Shown here piece after piece: positions 7,050-14,605 of a stretch of 64,000 bases of DNA. A model generated the notes under the pieces. The model was not told where the DNA came from. It saw only the letters and a program-made list of their open reading frames with translations, and did not search any database. The translations under genes were made by a program, and so were the position numbers. Origin of the DNA: DSVZ01 sp037439785 (GTDB lineage: Bacteria > Verrucomicrobiota > Verrucomicrobiia > Limisphaerales > J093). The first letter of the stretch is position 1; each line of letters opens with the position of its first letter. The DNA is taken from positions 1 through 64,000 of the forward strand of contig JBBIVJ010000003.1 in the NCBI GenBank assembly GCA_037439785.1, given 5' to 3'.

Positions 7050-9427
7050 CTCAGTTGAACCAGGCGGTAGAAGCGGTTGTCTGAATCCGCCGACAGCGTG
7101 ACCGCCGTGTTCGTCTTCGTGGCGCTGATTTCCCCGGTTGAATCCTGCCACGTTCCCGACGCCACATCGTCCCGGTACTGCACTTTATAGACCCGCCCAA
7201 CCTCGGAGTCCCACCGCAAACTCACCGCATTGGAACCCACCATCGCAATCTGGGTGAAGCGCGGCAACACCGGCGGTTGCGCAAGGTTGCCCCAGAGCGC
7301 AATGGAGACGCGTTGGTCGGCCACCGCGCCCTGGTCATTCCGCAACTGTCCTTTGTGCGTCACGCGCACCAGCCACACGCCGCTCGCCGGACTGGCCACT
7401 TCCGCCTGCTCGACGTTGTCCCGGAAATTGTCGCCGGTCGTGGCCGCCGCCGTGCGGTTCGCCGGATTCAAGACCCAAGGGTAATTGGTCGTCCCGGATG
7501 GACTGATGAGCCGCAGATCGAGGTCGTTCACCAGTATCAAATTGGTCGGGTTCAAACTTGCCGGTGGGTTTGTGCCCGGCGGGTCCGTCCAGCAAATCGT
7601 CACGCGCAGCGGCTGCGTGTTCGTCGCGACGATAGGGAATTCGATGTAATCCCCGCTGACCAGCCGCACTTCCTTCAGGTGCGCCAGCGATTGGCTCTGA
7701 ATGTTGTTGGTCATCAGTCGGGCCGCTCTCGTGGCGTTCAGCAAGCCCCATCCGTGAAGGTAGTCCGGTCCTGCCGCTGCACCGGCCTCGTCGGTGGTGT
7801 TGAGGACAACCGCCTTGGGCGAAGAGGCCAGTAACGGCTGCTGCGTCCCAAAGTGCCGCTGGTGCAAGTCGGTCAACAGCCCCAATACACCCGCCACACT
7901 GGGCGCGGCCATGCTCGTGCCGGACTTCGTTCCGTAGGAGGTCGCGTTCGTGTAGGTGGTGGAGTACAGGCCAATGCCAGCCGCGACGAGGTCCGGTTTG
8001 ATGCGGCCGTCATCGGTGGGGCCGGCACTGCTGAACCACGCCAGCAAGACATTGGTCGGACTGGTGTAGCCGCCCGGAATCTTTTCGACGGCTCCAACGA
8101 CGAGGTTGTTCTTGGACACCCCGTAAGTGTTGACCGTGTGATAACCCTCCACCCCGCCGTCCAGTGGGCGTACGGCGTTGGTCCATTGCCAGCTCCCGCC
8201 GTATCTGGACCAATGCCAGACGGGTTGCGTGGTCGGGCCTTCCCAATTCTCATTCCCGGAGGAAAAGACCGGCAGAAACGTCTGCGCGGTGTAGATGATC
8301 ATGTCGTTCGTGCGGGCCACATCGTCATAATATCCAAACTGCCAGTCCTCGGTCGAACTCCAGTTGTTCTGTCCCAACCAATACCATGTGCCGCCAATCA
8401 GACGCCACCCGAAGTTGTATCCGTAGCTGTGGTTGGAAAGGCGCACGGCGTTCGTGGAAACTATTGGGGGCATTTCCGCGAAATCGTCTATGAACGTGCT
8501 GCTTAATACTCTTCCTCTGTGCGAAAAGCCTCGCGCCGTTCCGACGACACCCCATGCGCCAAGCGTCCCAGCCACATGAGTGGCATGGTCGTTGTAAACC
8601 GGGCTGCCGCTGACATCCATCAGTGACACCCGCAGCCCGCTCTGGGTGAACTCCTGATGATTTGTCAACACATGGCCTTCATCCCACAGTCCGATGGAAA
8701 CATTGGTGCCCGTCAACCCAAGTCCCAGCGGGCCACCAGGCCAGAGGTTGGTCGCCGCAATAGTGACCGCAGAACCAAGATTGTGTGAGTGTTTGATGTA
8801 GGGCGTGCCTTCCGGCCCAATCCGGTCAATGATGTGCCGTCTGCCTTCGGCATCCGTCCACGATTCGGGCAAGCCGATGATATTTGTCCGCGCGAACTCC
8901 GCCACTTGCTCCTTGGCGGTCTTGGCGTCTTTGGCGGTTTGCCCGCCCAAGTTGAGCAGTGCGTTCTTTCGCGCCTCCTCAAGACTGGCAGGGGTCGTTG
9001 CGTTGCCAAGCGCGTCACGCTCGTCCGTGACAATCCAAGGCGCAAACCCCGCCAGAAAGGTTGCCTTCCACGCCTCCTCCTGAGCCGCCTGACGCGCCGC
9101 GCGCTCCGCCTCCGCCAACGCCGGATTGGCGGCGAGGGCTTTGGCGTGCTCAATGGCTGCCTGGTGGGCCGCTCTGCCAGCGATCTGCTCTGGCGTGTCG
9201 GGGATGGCCGTGTCGTCGAAGATGAAAATGCCCGGCGCGATTTCAACGGCCTCAAGTTCCGGGTGGGGATTGAAGGGCCACGGCGGACTCCACTCAAAAT
9301 CCTTGGCCGAGTAATACGTGCCGGGGACAGGTGGTTTGTCTGCTTGTTGAGCGAAGCTTGGGCTGGCCAGTGCCAGCGCCGTCACTGCGATTGCGATTCC
9401 TTTCGTTGCTCCGATTTTTGTTTTCAT
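7046..9427 (-). CDS. Secreted S8 subtilisin-like serine protease (cassette 6)
   Basis: 793 residues. The signal peptide (MKTKIGATKGIAIAVTALAL) ends near SFAQ. The GTYYSAKDFEWSPPWPFNP block follows, then a helical probable propeptide (about 85-185). The catalytic residues are Asp249 (LWDEG), His281 (HATHVAGT), Asn392 (SSGNEN) and Ser505 (GTSMAAP). A C-terminal beta-sandwich has VNDLDLRL and NYPWVLNP, shared with the paralogues, and ends in a small domain finishing RFYRLVQLR. All catalytic residues are present, so an active extracellular protease is expected. It is the first gene of a two-gene cassette and its stop overlaps the start of the PEP-CTERM gene. Confidence 0.94.
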   Translation of the reverse strand: MKTKIGATKGIAIAVTALALASPSFAQQADKPPVPGTYYSAKDFEWSPPWPFNPHPELEAVEIAPGIFIFDDTAIPDTPEQIAGRAAHQAAIEHAKALAANPALAEAERAARQAAQEEAWKATFLAGFAPWIVTDERDALGNATTPASLEEARKNALLNLGGQTAKDAKTAKEQVAEFARTNIIGLPESWTDAEGRRHIIDRIGPEGTPYIKHSHNLGSAVTIAATNLWPGGPLGLGLTGTNVSIGLWDEGHVLTNHQEFTQSGLRVSLMDVSGSPVYNDHATHVAGTLGAWGVVGTARGFSHRGRVLSSTFIDDFAEMPPIVSTNAVRLSNHSYGYNFGWRLIGGTWYWLGQNNWSSTEDWQFGYYDDVARTNDMIIYTAQTFLPVFSSGNENWEGPTTQPVWHWSRYGGSWQWTNAVRPLDGGVEGYHTVNTYGVSKNNLVVGAVEKIPGGYTSPTNVLLAWFSSAGPTDDGRIKPDLVAAGIGLYSTTYTNATSYGTKSGTSMAAPSVAGVLGLLTDLHQRHFGTQQPLLASSPKAVVLNTTDEAGAAAGPDYLHGWGLLNATRAARLMTNNIQSQSLAHLKEVRLVSGDYIEFPIVATNTQPLRVTICWTDPPGTNPPASLNPTNLILVNDLDLRLISPSGTTNYPWVLNPANRTAAATTGDNFRDNVEQAEVASPASGVWLVRVTHKGQLRNDQGAVADQRVSIALWGNLAQPPVLPRFTQIAMVGSNAVSLRWDSEVGRVYKVQYRDDVASGTWQDSTGEISATKTNTAVTLSADSDNRFYRLVQLR

Positions 9428-9483
9428 GGTGGCGGTTCAGTTTGCTGTGCGTGTTCGATTTGCCCGCGACGTCACGGGCTAAC
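9428..9483 (-). promoter_or_regulatory. Conserved 5' leader of S8 cassette 6
   Basis: This matches the leaders before the two other S8 genes (CGTGACGTCGCGGGC, then CGAACACGCACAGCAAA). It diverges only in the last dozen bases before the ATG. See the leader at 6142-6198. Confidence 0.45.
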
Positions 9484-9572
9484 GACAGAACTGAGCGACG
9501 TGGGCGACCCAGCGCGTCCGAATTCGCAACTGACGTCGCTCGCCCACGTTCGCTCCAGTGACCTTGTTAGCC
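9477..9572 (-). repeat. attC site (96 bp) closing cassette 5
   Basis: The ends are GGCTAAC (9477-9483) and GTTAGCC (9566-9572). The outer arm sequence AGAACTGAGCGACGTGGGCGA pairs with TCGCCCACGTTCGCTCCAG, with two extra bases unpaired. The inner loop differs from and is shorter than the 126-bp family, while the outer arms keep the GAGCGAC motif. The stop of the 9567-10208 gene lies inside it. Confidence 0.91.
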
Positions 9573-10208
9573 CCTCCTTTCATTCCGCTTTCGTTTCAAG
9601 CACGCCATCAAGACTCCTCCACCAACCAGCAAGGCCCAGGCGGAAGGCTCAGGCACAGCCCCGGCCAGAATCGACACACCAGGGCGCGTCTCGTAGGCCC
9701 AATCCAGAATTCTGCCCGCATTGGAAAACTCAAAGTGTTCAATCTGCATCCAGCCATAATGCAAAGCCTCACCAATCCGAAACTCGACACCAGTGTAGGC
9801 GGTTCGCCCAAGCCAAGGGCCGACGCACCCGAAGGGCCACGCGCAAGCGGACACGGTGCCCCTCTGCGCCCAAACAGATTCAGCCGGCGCTACTGGTGTG
9901 ATCGAACTTCCCGCGATCATGGGGAGGACAAACACTCCGCCATCCCAGTTGACAGTGCCAAGAAATCTGTTTGAGCCTTCTCCAACTAAGGCAACCGTCA
10001 TTAACAACGAAGTGTCCATCACGAAATCGGTGGTGCCGTTTCCGTCAAGGTCAAGAGGTCGGTAATCAAACCCGGGCAGCGGGCCGAAAGAAATGGGCGT
10101 CCCAGGACGCATATATGCAATCGTGCCCTGCCCGAAGGCGGCGCTGGCGAGAGCCAGCACCGCCCCAAGCAGGGAGACACCGCCGATGATTGGTGGGCAG
10201 GTTCTCAT
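9567..10208 (-). CDS. PEP-CTERM protein, second gene of cassette 5
   Basis: 213 residues. The ATG overlaps the S8 stop (ATGA). The signal peptide ends near AFGQ and is followed by GTIAYMRPG. A DLDGNGTTDFVMD motif suggests calcium binding. The C-terminal sorting signal VPEPSAWALL is followed by a hydrophobic helix and KRKRNERRG. It is homologous to the partners in cassettes 6 and 7, most clearly at both ends, while the central part has diverged. It is likely exported and processed by an exosortase encoded elsewhere. Confidence 0.9.
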   Translation of the reverse strand: MRTCPPIIGGVSLLGAVLALASAAFGQGTIAYMRPGTPISFGPLPGFDYRPLDLDGNGTTDFVMDTSLLMTVALVGEGSNRFLGTVNWDGGVFVLPMIAGSSITPVAPAESVWAQRGTVSACAWPFGCVGPWLGRTAYTGVEFRIGEALHYGWMQIEHFEFSNAGRILDWAYETRPGVSILAGAVPEPSAWALLVGGGVLMACLKRKRNERRG

Positions 10209-12598
10209 GGCACCTCGATCACCCGGAAGAACCGGTGCGGCTGCTGCGCGTCATACGGCAGTGTCACGCTCACGTTCGTCCGCGCCACGTTCACCACCCC
10301 GCCAATGTCCGTCCAGCCCGGCCCCTCCACGTTGTTACGATACTGCACTTGGTAGTTTTGCCCCACCACCGCGTCCCAACTCATCATCAGCGAGTTCGTG
10401 CCGGTGATGGCAAAGTCCGTGATGCGCAAAGCAGGTTTGGGTTGCGGGATTATGCCGCTCAGGATGATCGAATCCCACTGCGGCAGGTTGTTGGTCAGGC
10501 TCCCCTTGTGCGTGATGCGCACGGTGTAAACCCCGTTGGCCACCGCATTCGTAATGACCACCTGCTCCACGTTGTCGCGTGTATTGTCCGCCCGCGTGGC
10601 CGCGTTGGTTCGCGTCACCGGGTCAAGCACCCATGGAAAGTTGGTCAATCCACTCGGCGCGAAGACGCGCAAATCCAGATCGTTCACCAGCTTCAGTGCT
10701 GGCGAATCCACCGTGAACACGCTCTCCGCCAAGCCGGGTGCGTCCGTCCATGCATGGGTGAAGCGCAGCTCGTTCGTGCCCCCAGCGGCTACAACAGGAA
10801 ACTCGATAATGCCGCCCGGCTCCAGCCGCACTTCCTTGAGGAACGCCTTCCAACCGTTGGTCGCGTTCTGGCCTAGCAGCAACGCTGCCCGTCGTGTGTT
10901 CATCAAACCCCAGCCAAACCGGTAATCCGGCCCCGGGTGCGGCCCGGCTTCATCAGCGGTGTGGATGACCAGCGCCTTCCACGTCGAGACCCGCAGCGGA
11001 GTTGCCTCCGGGTGCAATTGCCCGTAACGCTGGCGAAGGAGATTGATCGAACCGGTGACGCTCGGTGCAGCGAAACTCGTCCCTGACCGGACGTTGACGT
11101 CGTCGTCAGCGTCCGAGTCGGTCGTAATCAACTGTACGCCGTCGGCCACGACATCCGGCTTGATGCGCCCGTCATCCGTTGGCCCGCAACTGCTGAACGT
11201 GCGGCCTGTGGCGTCCTGGCCAAGGACAACTTGGTTGGCATTGGTGTAGCCGCCGGGAATGGGAAAGACCGCGCCAACCGTCAGAACATTTTTGGCCGAT
11301 GCTTGGGGCGACATCGTGTCGAAACCGCCTGCGTCGCCATCCAGCGCTCGAACAACATTGGTCACCAGAACTTCAACAACCTGATTGCTGACGATGGCGT
11401 AAGTAATGTGCTGCACCGGCTGATTCGTCGGCCCTTCGTTCTGGTCGTTACCCGCCGCCCACACCGTCAGGTAAAACGGGTTGTCGTAGGTTATGCTGTC
11501 AAACTCGCGGGAGATGGCGTTGTATTGGCCAAACTTCGGGTCTTGGTTCGGGTCTATGAAGGGGAATCCCCACCACCGCCACAGGTTCGTCGTCAACTGT
11601 TGCCAGCCACTCGACAGCCCATACGAATGATTCGACAACTCAATCGCATTCGTAACCACTGCGCCGCGCATCTTCGAGGAATCGTCGGAAAAGTGCCATG
11701 ATCCGAGCGGCGCCTGATACGCCATGCCCCGCATGGCGTTGGAAATCAGATACCAGTTGCCGCCAGAGAAGACCCACACGGGCAGAAGCCCCGACGCCGC
11801 CAGCGTGCCCGCCACGCCCGTGGCGTGGAAGTTGATGTTCGTCTCGCCGTCCATCCGCACCACCCGGTTGGTGAACTCCAGATGCGTCGTCCGCACCGCG
11901 CCCTCGTCCCACAAACCGAAAAACGTGTTCGTGCCGGTGAGGTTCAGCCCAGTGTCCCCGCCGGGGCGCACCCGGTCGGTGGATATGGTGCGCGCCGCGT
12001 TGAGATTGAACGTGCCCTTGTAAACCGGCAACCCGTCCAACACCGCCTCCAAGTAGGCGGCGCGGCCATCCTCCAGCGGCACTTTAAGCGGATTACCCGT
12101 CTCTTTGGCCCACTGCTCCGCGTCCTTGCGCCGCGCCTCCGCCTCCGCCCGCTTCTCGGCCAGCGTCTCCGCCACCAACTGGCGGTGGCCTTCCACGATG
12201 CCCCACGCCGTGGCTGGCGAACCATCCCGGAAGGTCAGCGGCTCATGCAACGTGGGCAGGAACCGCTGACGGGTCCGCTCCCACACCTCCGCCTGAGCTT
12301 TCGCCGCGGCTTCTTGAGCGGCTTTGGCGAGCACCGGGTCAGCCGCAATGGCGGCGGCATGGGCCGCCGCCTCCGCGAGCCGTTTGCGGGCCTCGGCTTG
12401 CTCTGGCGTGTCGGGGATGGCCGTGTCGTCAAAGACGAAAATGCCCGGCGCGATCTCGACGACATCAAGTTCGGGAAACGGATTGAAGGGCCACGGCGGA
12501 CTCCACTCGAAATCCTTGGCCGAATAATACGTGCCGGGGATTGGCGGCTTCTCCTGTTGTTGTGCGAAGCTTGCGCTGGCCAGTGCCAGCGTCATCAC
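10205..12598 (-). CDS. Secreted S8 subtilisin-like serine protease (cassette 5), start codon altered
   Basis: 797 residues from the GTG at 12598. The S8 triad is Asp231 (LWDEG), His258 (HATGVAGT) and Ser508 (GTSFAAP), with oxyanion Asn384. The domain order matches the paralogues: GTYYSAKDFEWSPPWPFNP block, helical propeptide-like region, S8 domain, beta-sandwich. From GTG the signal peptide would lack its basic N-region. Reading 14 codons further gives IKTKTRTTKGIAIAV, the exact counterpart of MKTKIGATKGIAIAV, but its first codon (12638-12640) is ATA instead of ATG. Either ATA is used, or the protein starts at GTG/ATG with a defective signal, or the cassette has decayed. The stop overlaps the PEP-CTERM start. 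Confidence 0.9.
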   Translation of the reverse strand: MMTLALASASFAQQQEKPPIPGTYYSAKDFEWSPPWPFNPFPELDVVEIAPGIFVFDDTAIPDTPEQAEARKRLAEAAAHAAAIAADPVLAKAAQEAAAKAQAEVWERTRQRFLPTLHEPLTFRDGSPATAWGIVEGHRQLVAETLAEKRAEAEARRKDAEQWAKETGNPLKVPLEDGRAAYLEAVLDGLPVYKGTFNLNAARTISTDRVRPGGDTGLNLTGTNTFFGLWDEGAVRTTHLEFTNRVVRMDGETNINFHATGVAGTLAASGLLPVWVFSGGNWYLISNAMRGMAYQAPLGSWHFSDDSSKMRGAVVTNAIELSNHSYGLSSGWQQLTTNLWRWWGFPFIDPNQDPKFGQYNAISREFDSITYDNPFYLTVWAAGNDQNEGPTNQPVQHITYAIVSNQVVEVLVTNVVRALDGDAGGFDTMSPQASAKNVLTVGAVFPIPGGYTNANQVVLGQDATGRTFSSCGPTDDGRIKPDVVADGVQLITTDSDADDDVNVRSGTSFAAPSVTGSINLLRQRYGQLHPEATPLRVSTWKALVIHTADEAGPHPGPDYRFGWGLMNTRRAALLLGQNATNGWKAFLKEVRLEPGGIIEFPVVAAGGTNELRFTHAWTDAPGLAESVFTVDSPALKLVNDLDLRVFAPSGLTNFPWVLDPVTRTNAATRADNTRDNVEQVVITNAVANGVYTVRITHKGSLTNNLPQWDSIILSGIIPQPKPALRITDFAITGTNSLMMSWDAVVGQNYQVQYRNNVEGPGWTDIGGVVNVARTNVSVTLPYDAQQPHRFFRVIEVP

Positions 12599-12640
12599 TG
12601 CGATTGCGATTCCTTTCGTTGTTCTGGTTTTGGTTTTTAT

Positions 12641-12697
12641 TTGGTGCGCTCCGATTTGCTGTGCGTGTTCGATTCGCCCGCGACGTCACGGGCTAAC
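12641..12697 (-). promoter_or_regulatory. Conserved 5' leader of S8 cassette 5
   Basis: This is the same leader as at 6142-6198 and 9428-9483. It includes CGTGACGTCGCGGGC and ATCGGAGCGCAC, immediately before the position where the paralogues have their ATG. Confidence 0.45.
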
Positions 12698-12788
12698 GAT
12701 TCAGCTCACCGATGGCGGCCCCGCTGTGCCGCCCGAATTATCAAAGCGCGTGGCAGGGCCGCCATTCGGTGCAGCGACCTTGTTCGGC
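12691..12788 (-). repeat. attC site (98 bp) closing cassette 4
   Basis: The ends are GGCTAAC (12691-12697) and GTTCGGC (12782-12788). The variant GTTCGGC is the reverse complement of the GCCGAAC at the next site, so it is a genuine core used in this array. The arms GATGGCGGCC and GGCCGCCAT pair in the middle. The outer part keeps the CAGCTCACC/GGTGCAGCG pairing with extra bases. Confidence 0.85.
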
Positions 12789-13045
12789 GTTTGTTTGCTT
12801 CCAGCATGCCGGCGCAGCAGCGGCCTGTAAGTAATGCAGATCCCCCAAAGGAACCCGGCGGCCACGAAAAGGCCGAAGGTGATCAGGCCAAGTGGGGTCG
12901 TTTCCAGTCCCTGTCCCACTTCACCCTTCACGAAGTGGTCAATCAAACCGAGGGGAAAGAGCAAAAAGCCAAGCAACCAACACGCAAGGAATCCCACCAG
13001 TGCCCATAGGAACCCATTCAAGACAGCTTTGAATGCGGTAACCAT
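12701..13045 (-). CDS. Small membrane protein reading into attC (cassette 4)
   Basis: 114 residues with two long hydrophobic stretches: FLWALVGFLACWLLGFLLFP, and around GLITFGLFVAAGFLWGICI. They are separated by a short polar loop, so an inner-membrane protein with two to four passes is likely. After a basic segment the frame has no stop before attC and uses about 28 codons of the attC itself (QTPNKV onward). The polar tail is thus encoded by the recombination site and would change if the cassette were moved. No family is recognised. It is the only gene in this cassette of about 380 bases. Confidence 0.7.
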   Translation of the reverse strand: MVTAFKAVLNGFLWALVGFLACWLLGFLLFPLGLIDHFVKGEVGQGLETTPLGLITFGLFVAAGFLWGICITYRPLLRRHAGSKQTPNKVAAPNGGPATRFDNSGGTAGPPSVS

Positions 13046-13072
13046 GTTTATGACCGATGCTCAGATACCTTC

Positions 13073-13165
13073 GCCGAACGACCCAAGCTCAGCGACCCGG
13101 CGCGCGGGAGGCAACGATTGCAACCGCGACGCCCCCGCCGGGTTCGCTGCAGCGCATGGTTAGGC
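13073..13165 (-). repeat. attC site (93 bp) closing cassette 3
   Basis: The ends are GCCGAAC (13073-13079) and GTTAGGC (13159-13165). It has the same sequence family and arms as 576-668 and 16454-16546, with only a few differences. The TAA stop of the gene at 13160-13465 lies in its core. Confidence 0.92.
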
Positions 13166-13465
13166 GCTTGGGTTCGCATGGCGGCGGCGGAAAAGCTGAA
13201 TGACCCCATAGACGAGAAGCCACGGAATAAACCAAACAAGCGCGTAGGCCCACCCGAAAAACAGCGCGAAAACCTTGCCCGCACCGCTCTCCGGTGTCTC
13301 CCTTAGCACGGCGGTGGCGAGTATCAGAGCCCAGCCGAGAAGGACAACGAGGAGGCATCCAAGCCACCACGGCATACGCTTAGGTCGGGTGGCCCGAAGA
13401 CCGAGGACAACGACCGGCAGGACTGCGAATCCGGCGACACAAACAAAGGTGAGGACATCATTCAT
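13160..13465 (-). CDS. Small membrane protein (cassette 3)
   Basis: 101 residues from the ATG at 13465. Three hydrophobic helices are visible (VLTFVCVAGFAVLPVVVLGL, WWLGCLLVVLLGWALILA, and ALFFGWAYALVWFIPWLLVY). It ends in a basic RRRH tail and a stop inside attC. The longer in-frame start would begin in upstream DNA without a better ribosome-binding site. No conserved catalytic residue or family is recognised. It is the sole gene of a cassette of about 430 bases. It is not visibly homologous to the neighbouring membrane protein at 12701-13045. Confidence 0.72.
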   Translation of the reverse strand: MNDVLTFVCVAGFAVLPVVVLGLRATRPKRMPWWLGCLLVVLLGWALILATAVLRETPESGAGKVFALFFGWAYALVWFIPWLLVYGVIQLFRRRHANPSA

Positions 13466-13505
13466 GGCTATGCTGGCATTTGGTTTGCGAGCGGCGTTCA
13501 AAAGC

Positions 13506-13631
13506 GCCTAACGCCAGAACTGAGCGACAGCCGCCGACAGTGACGGTGGAGCGCACGAGGCACTCCCGAACTGCCAGCCGGCTTCGAGCGGAGAAGCGGG
13601 GCGGCTGTTCGCTCCAGTGATCTTGTTGGAC
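13506..13631 (-). repeat. attC site (126 bp) closing cassette 2
   Basis: The ends are GCCTAAC (13506-13512) and GTTGGAC (13625-13631), both matching the RYYYAAC/GTTRRRY consensus exactly. The interior is identical base for base with the 2761-2886 site although the adjoining genes are unrelated. It lies about 120 bases after the stop of the gene at 13749; nothing else is visible in that gap. Confidence 0.93.
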
Positions 13632-13748
13632 CAGTTCTGCTGCGCCTCCAAGGTTGACCTGCCACAACAGCAGGCGCCGCCTGCCCCCTGCAATTCCCGA
13701 TCGGCGCTTGCCCATCCGTTCATGATCTCGCAGCCGCGGCGTCTCTCC

Positions 13749-14603
13749 TTACTGAACGCCCTTGGGCTCTCCCTTTGGCGGAAGTCCCAATCGCCGTCGC
13801 GTCCGTTCGTCTAATGTGTCCAAGTAGTTATCCGGCAACCCGAGCATCCGAAAGTAGTTCGTCGGCAACGGCTCGCGCGGAGTGTGCGAGGAGGCGTTGA
13901 AGTACTTCGCCACGTTCTTAGTGACGCCTGAGATGTCGAAGCGCACCGGTTCGTGGGGCAGTTCATCACCCTCAGCCTGATCGTCCTCGTCGCGCCAGCG
14001 TACGTGAAAGATCGGCAGCGGATAAACTGTGCCGTCGTCGTCTTCAAAGGTGTATTGATGGACGCGCGGAGGCTCTCGCAAATTGAGGAGACTCTCATTC
14101 AATCCCAGTGCGTGGAGTTTTGCCCTGGCTATCGCCAGCGCCTCCTCCGCGGTGATCCGGCTGGGAATCTTTGCCAGCCGTAGCGACTCCTCAGGCTTGT
14201 AACGGAAGGAACGGGGCCAGTATTTCCCGTCATAGAAAATGCCGAGCCGGTGACCCCCAAACGACCAGGTGTAGCGGCCATCTCTAGTTGCGATACCTCC
14301 ATCAACCCCTTGAGCTGTCGCCCTGAGCTGAAACAAGACATTGTTGACGGTCAACGGCTTTGGAATATCCAGCTTCCATTTCTCCCGGACTTCGTTGGCC
14401 TTGCTCAGCATGAAGCTCAGGCCCCATTGCTCGAACTCCAGCGTGTTTGGAGCGATCCGGTGATGGTCGTCGAGCGGATACTTGGATCGCGCCGCGGCGA
14501 TATTGTTGGTCGGAACCAACTGGAGTGGACGGCCAGGTTCCTGGCCCACGGCGCGGTGGACGACGAGGATGGCAAACGCAATCCAAAGAAGGCACGGTTT
14601 CAT
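13749..14603 (-). CDS. Secreted hypothetical protein, second gene of cassette 2
   Basis: 284 residues. A short signal peptide (MKPCLLWIAFAILVVHRAVG) is followed by a soluble alpha/beta protein. Residues around ITAEEALAIARAKLHALGL resemble the helical repeat found in PepSY-like domains, but this similarity is weak. The C-terminal part is charged (ERTRRRLGLPPKGEPKG). The gene begins 2 bases after the stop of the caspase-like gene, so they are co-transcribed and probably functionally linked, perhaps as enzyme and inhibitor or partner. That link is inference from spacing alone. No function can be assigned. Confidence 0.72.
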   Translation of the reverse strand: MKPCLLWIAFAILVVHRAVGQEPGRPLQLVPTNNIAAARSKYPLDDHHRIAPNTLEFEQWGLSFMLSKANEVREKWKLDIPKPLTVNNVLFQLRATAQGVDGGIATRDGRYTWSFGGHRLGIFYDGKYWPRSFRYKPEESLRLAKIPSRITAEEALAIARAKLHALGLNESLLNLREPPRVHQYTFEDDDGTVYPLPIFHVRWRDEDDQAEGDELPHEPVRFDISGVTKNVAKYFNASSHTPREPLPTNYFRMLGLPDNYLDTLDERTRRRLGLPPKGEPKGVQ

Positions 14604-14605
14604 CG

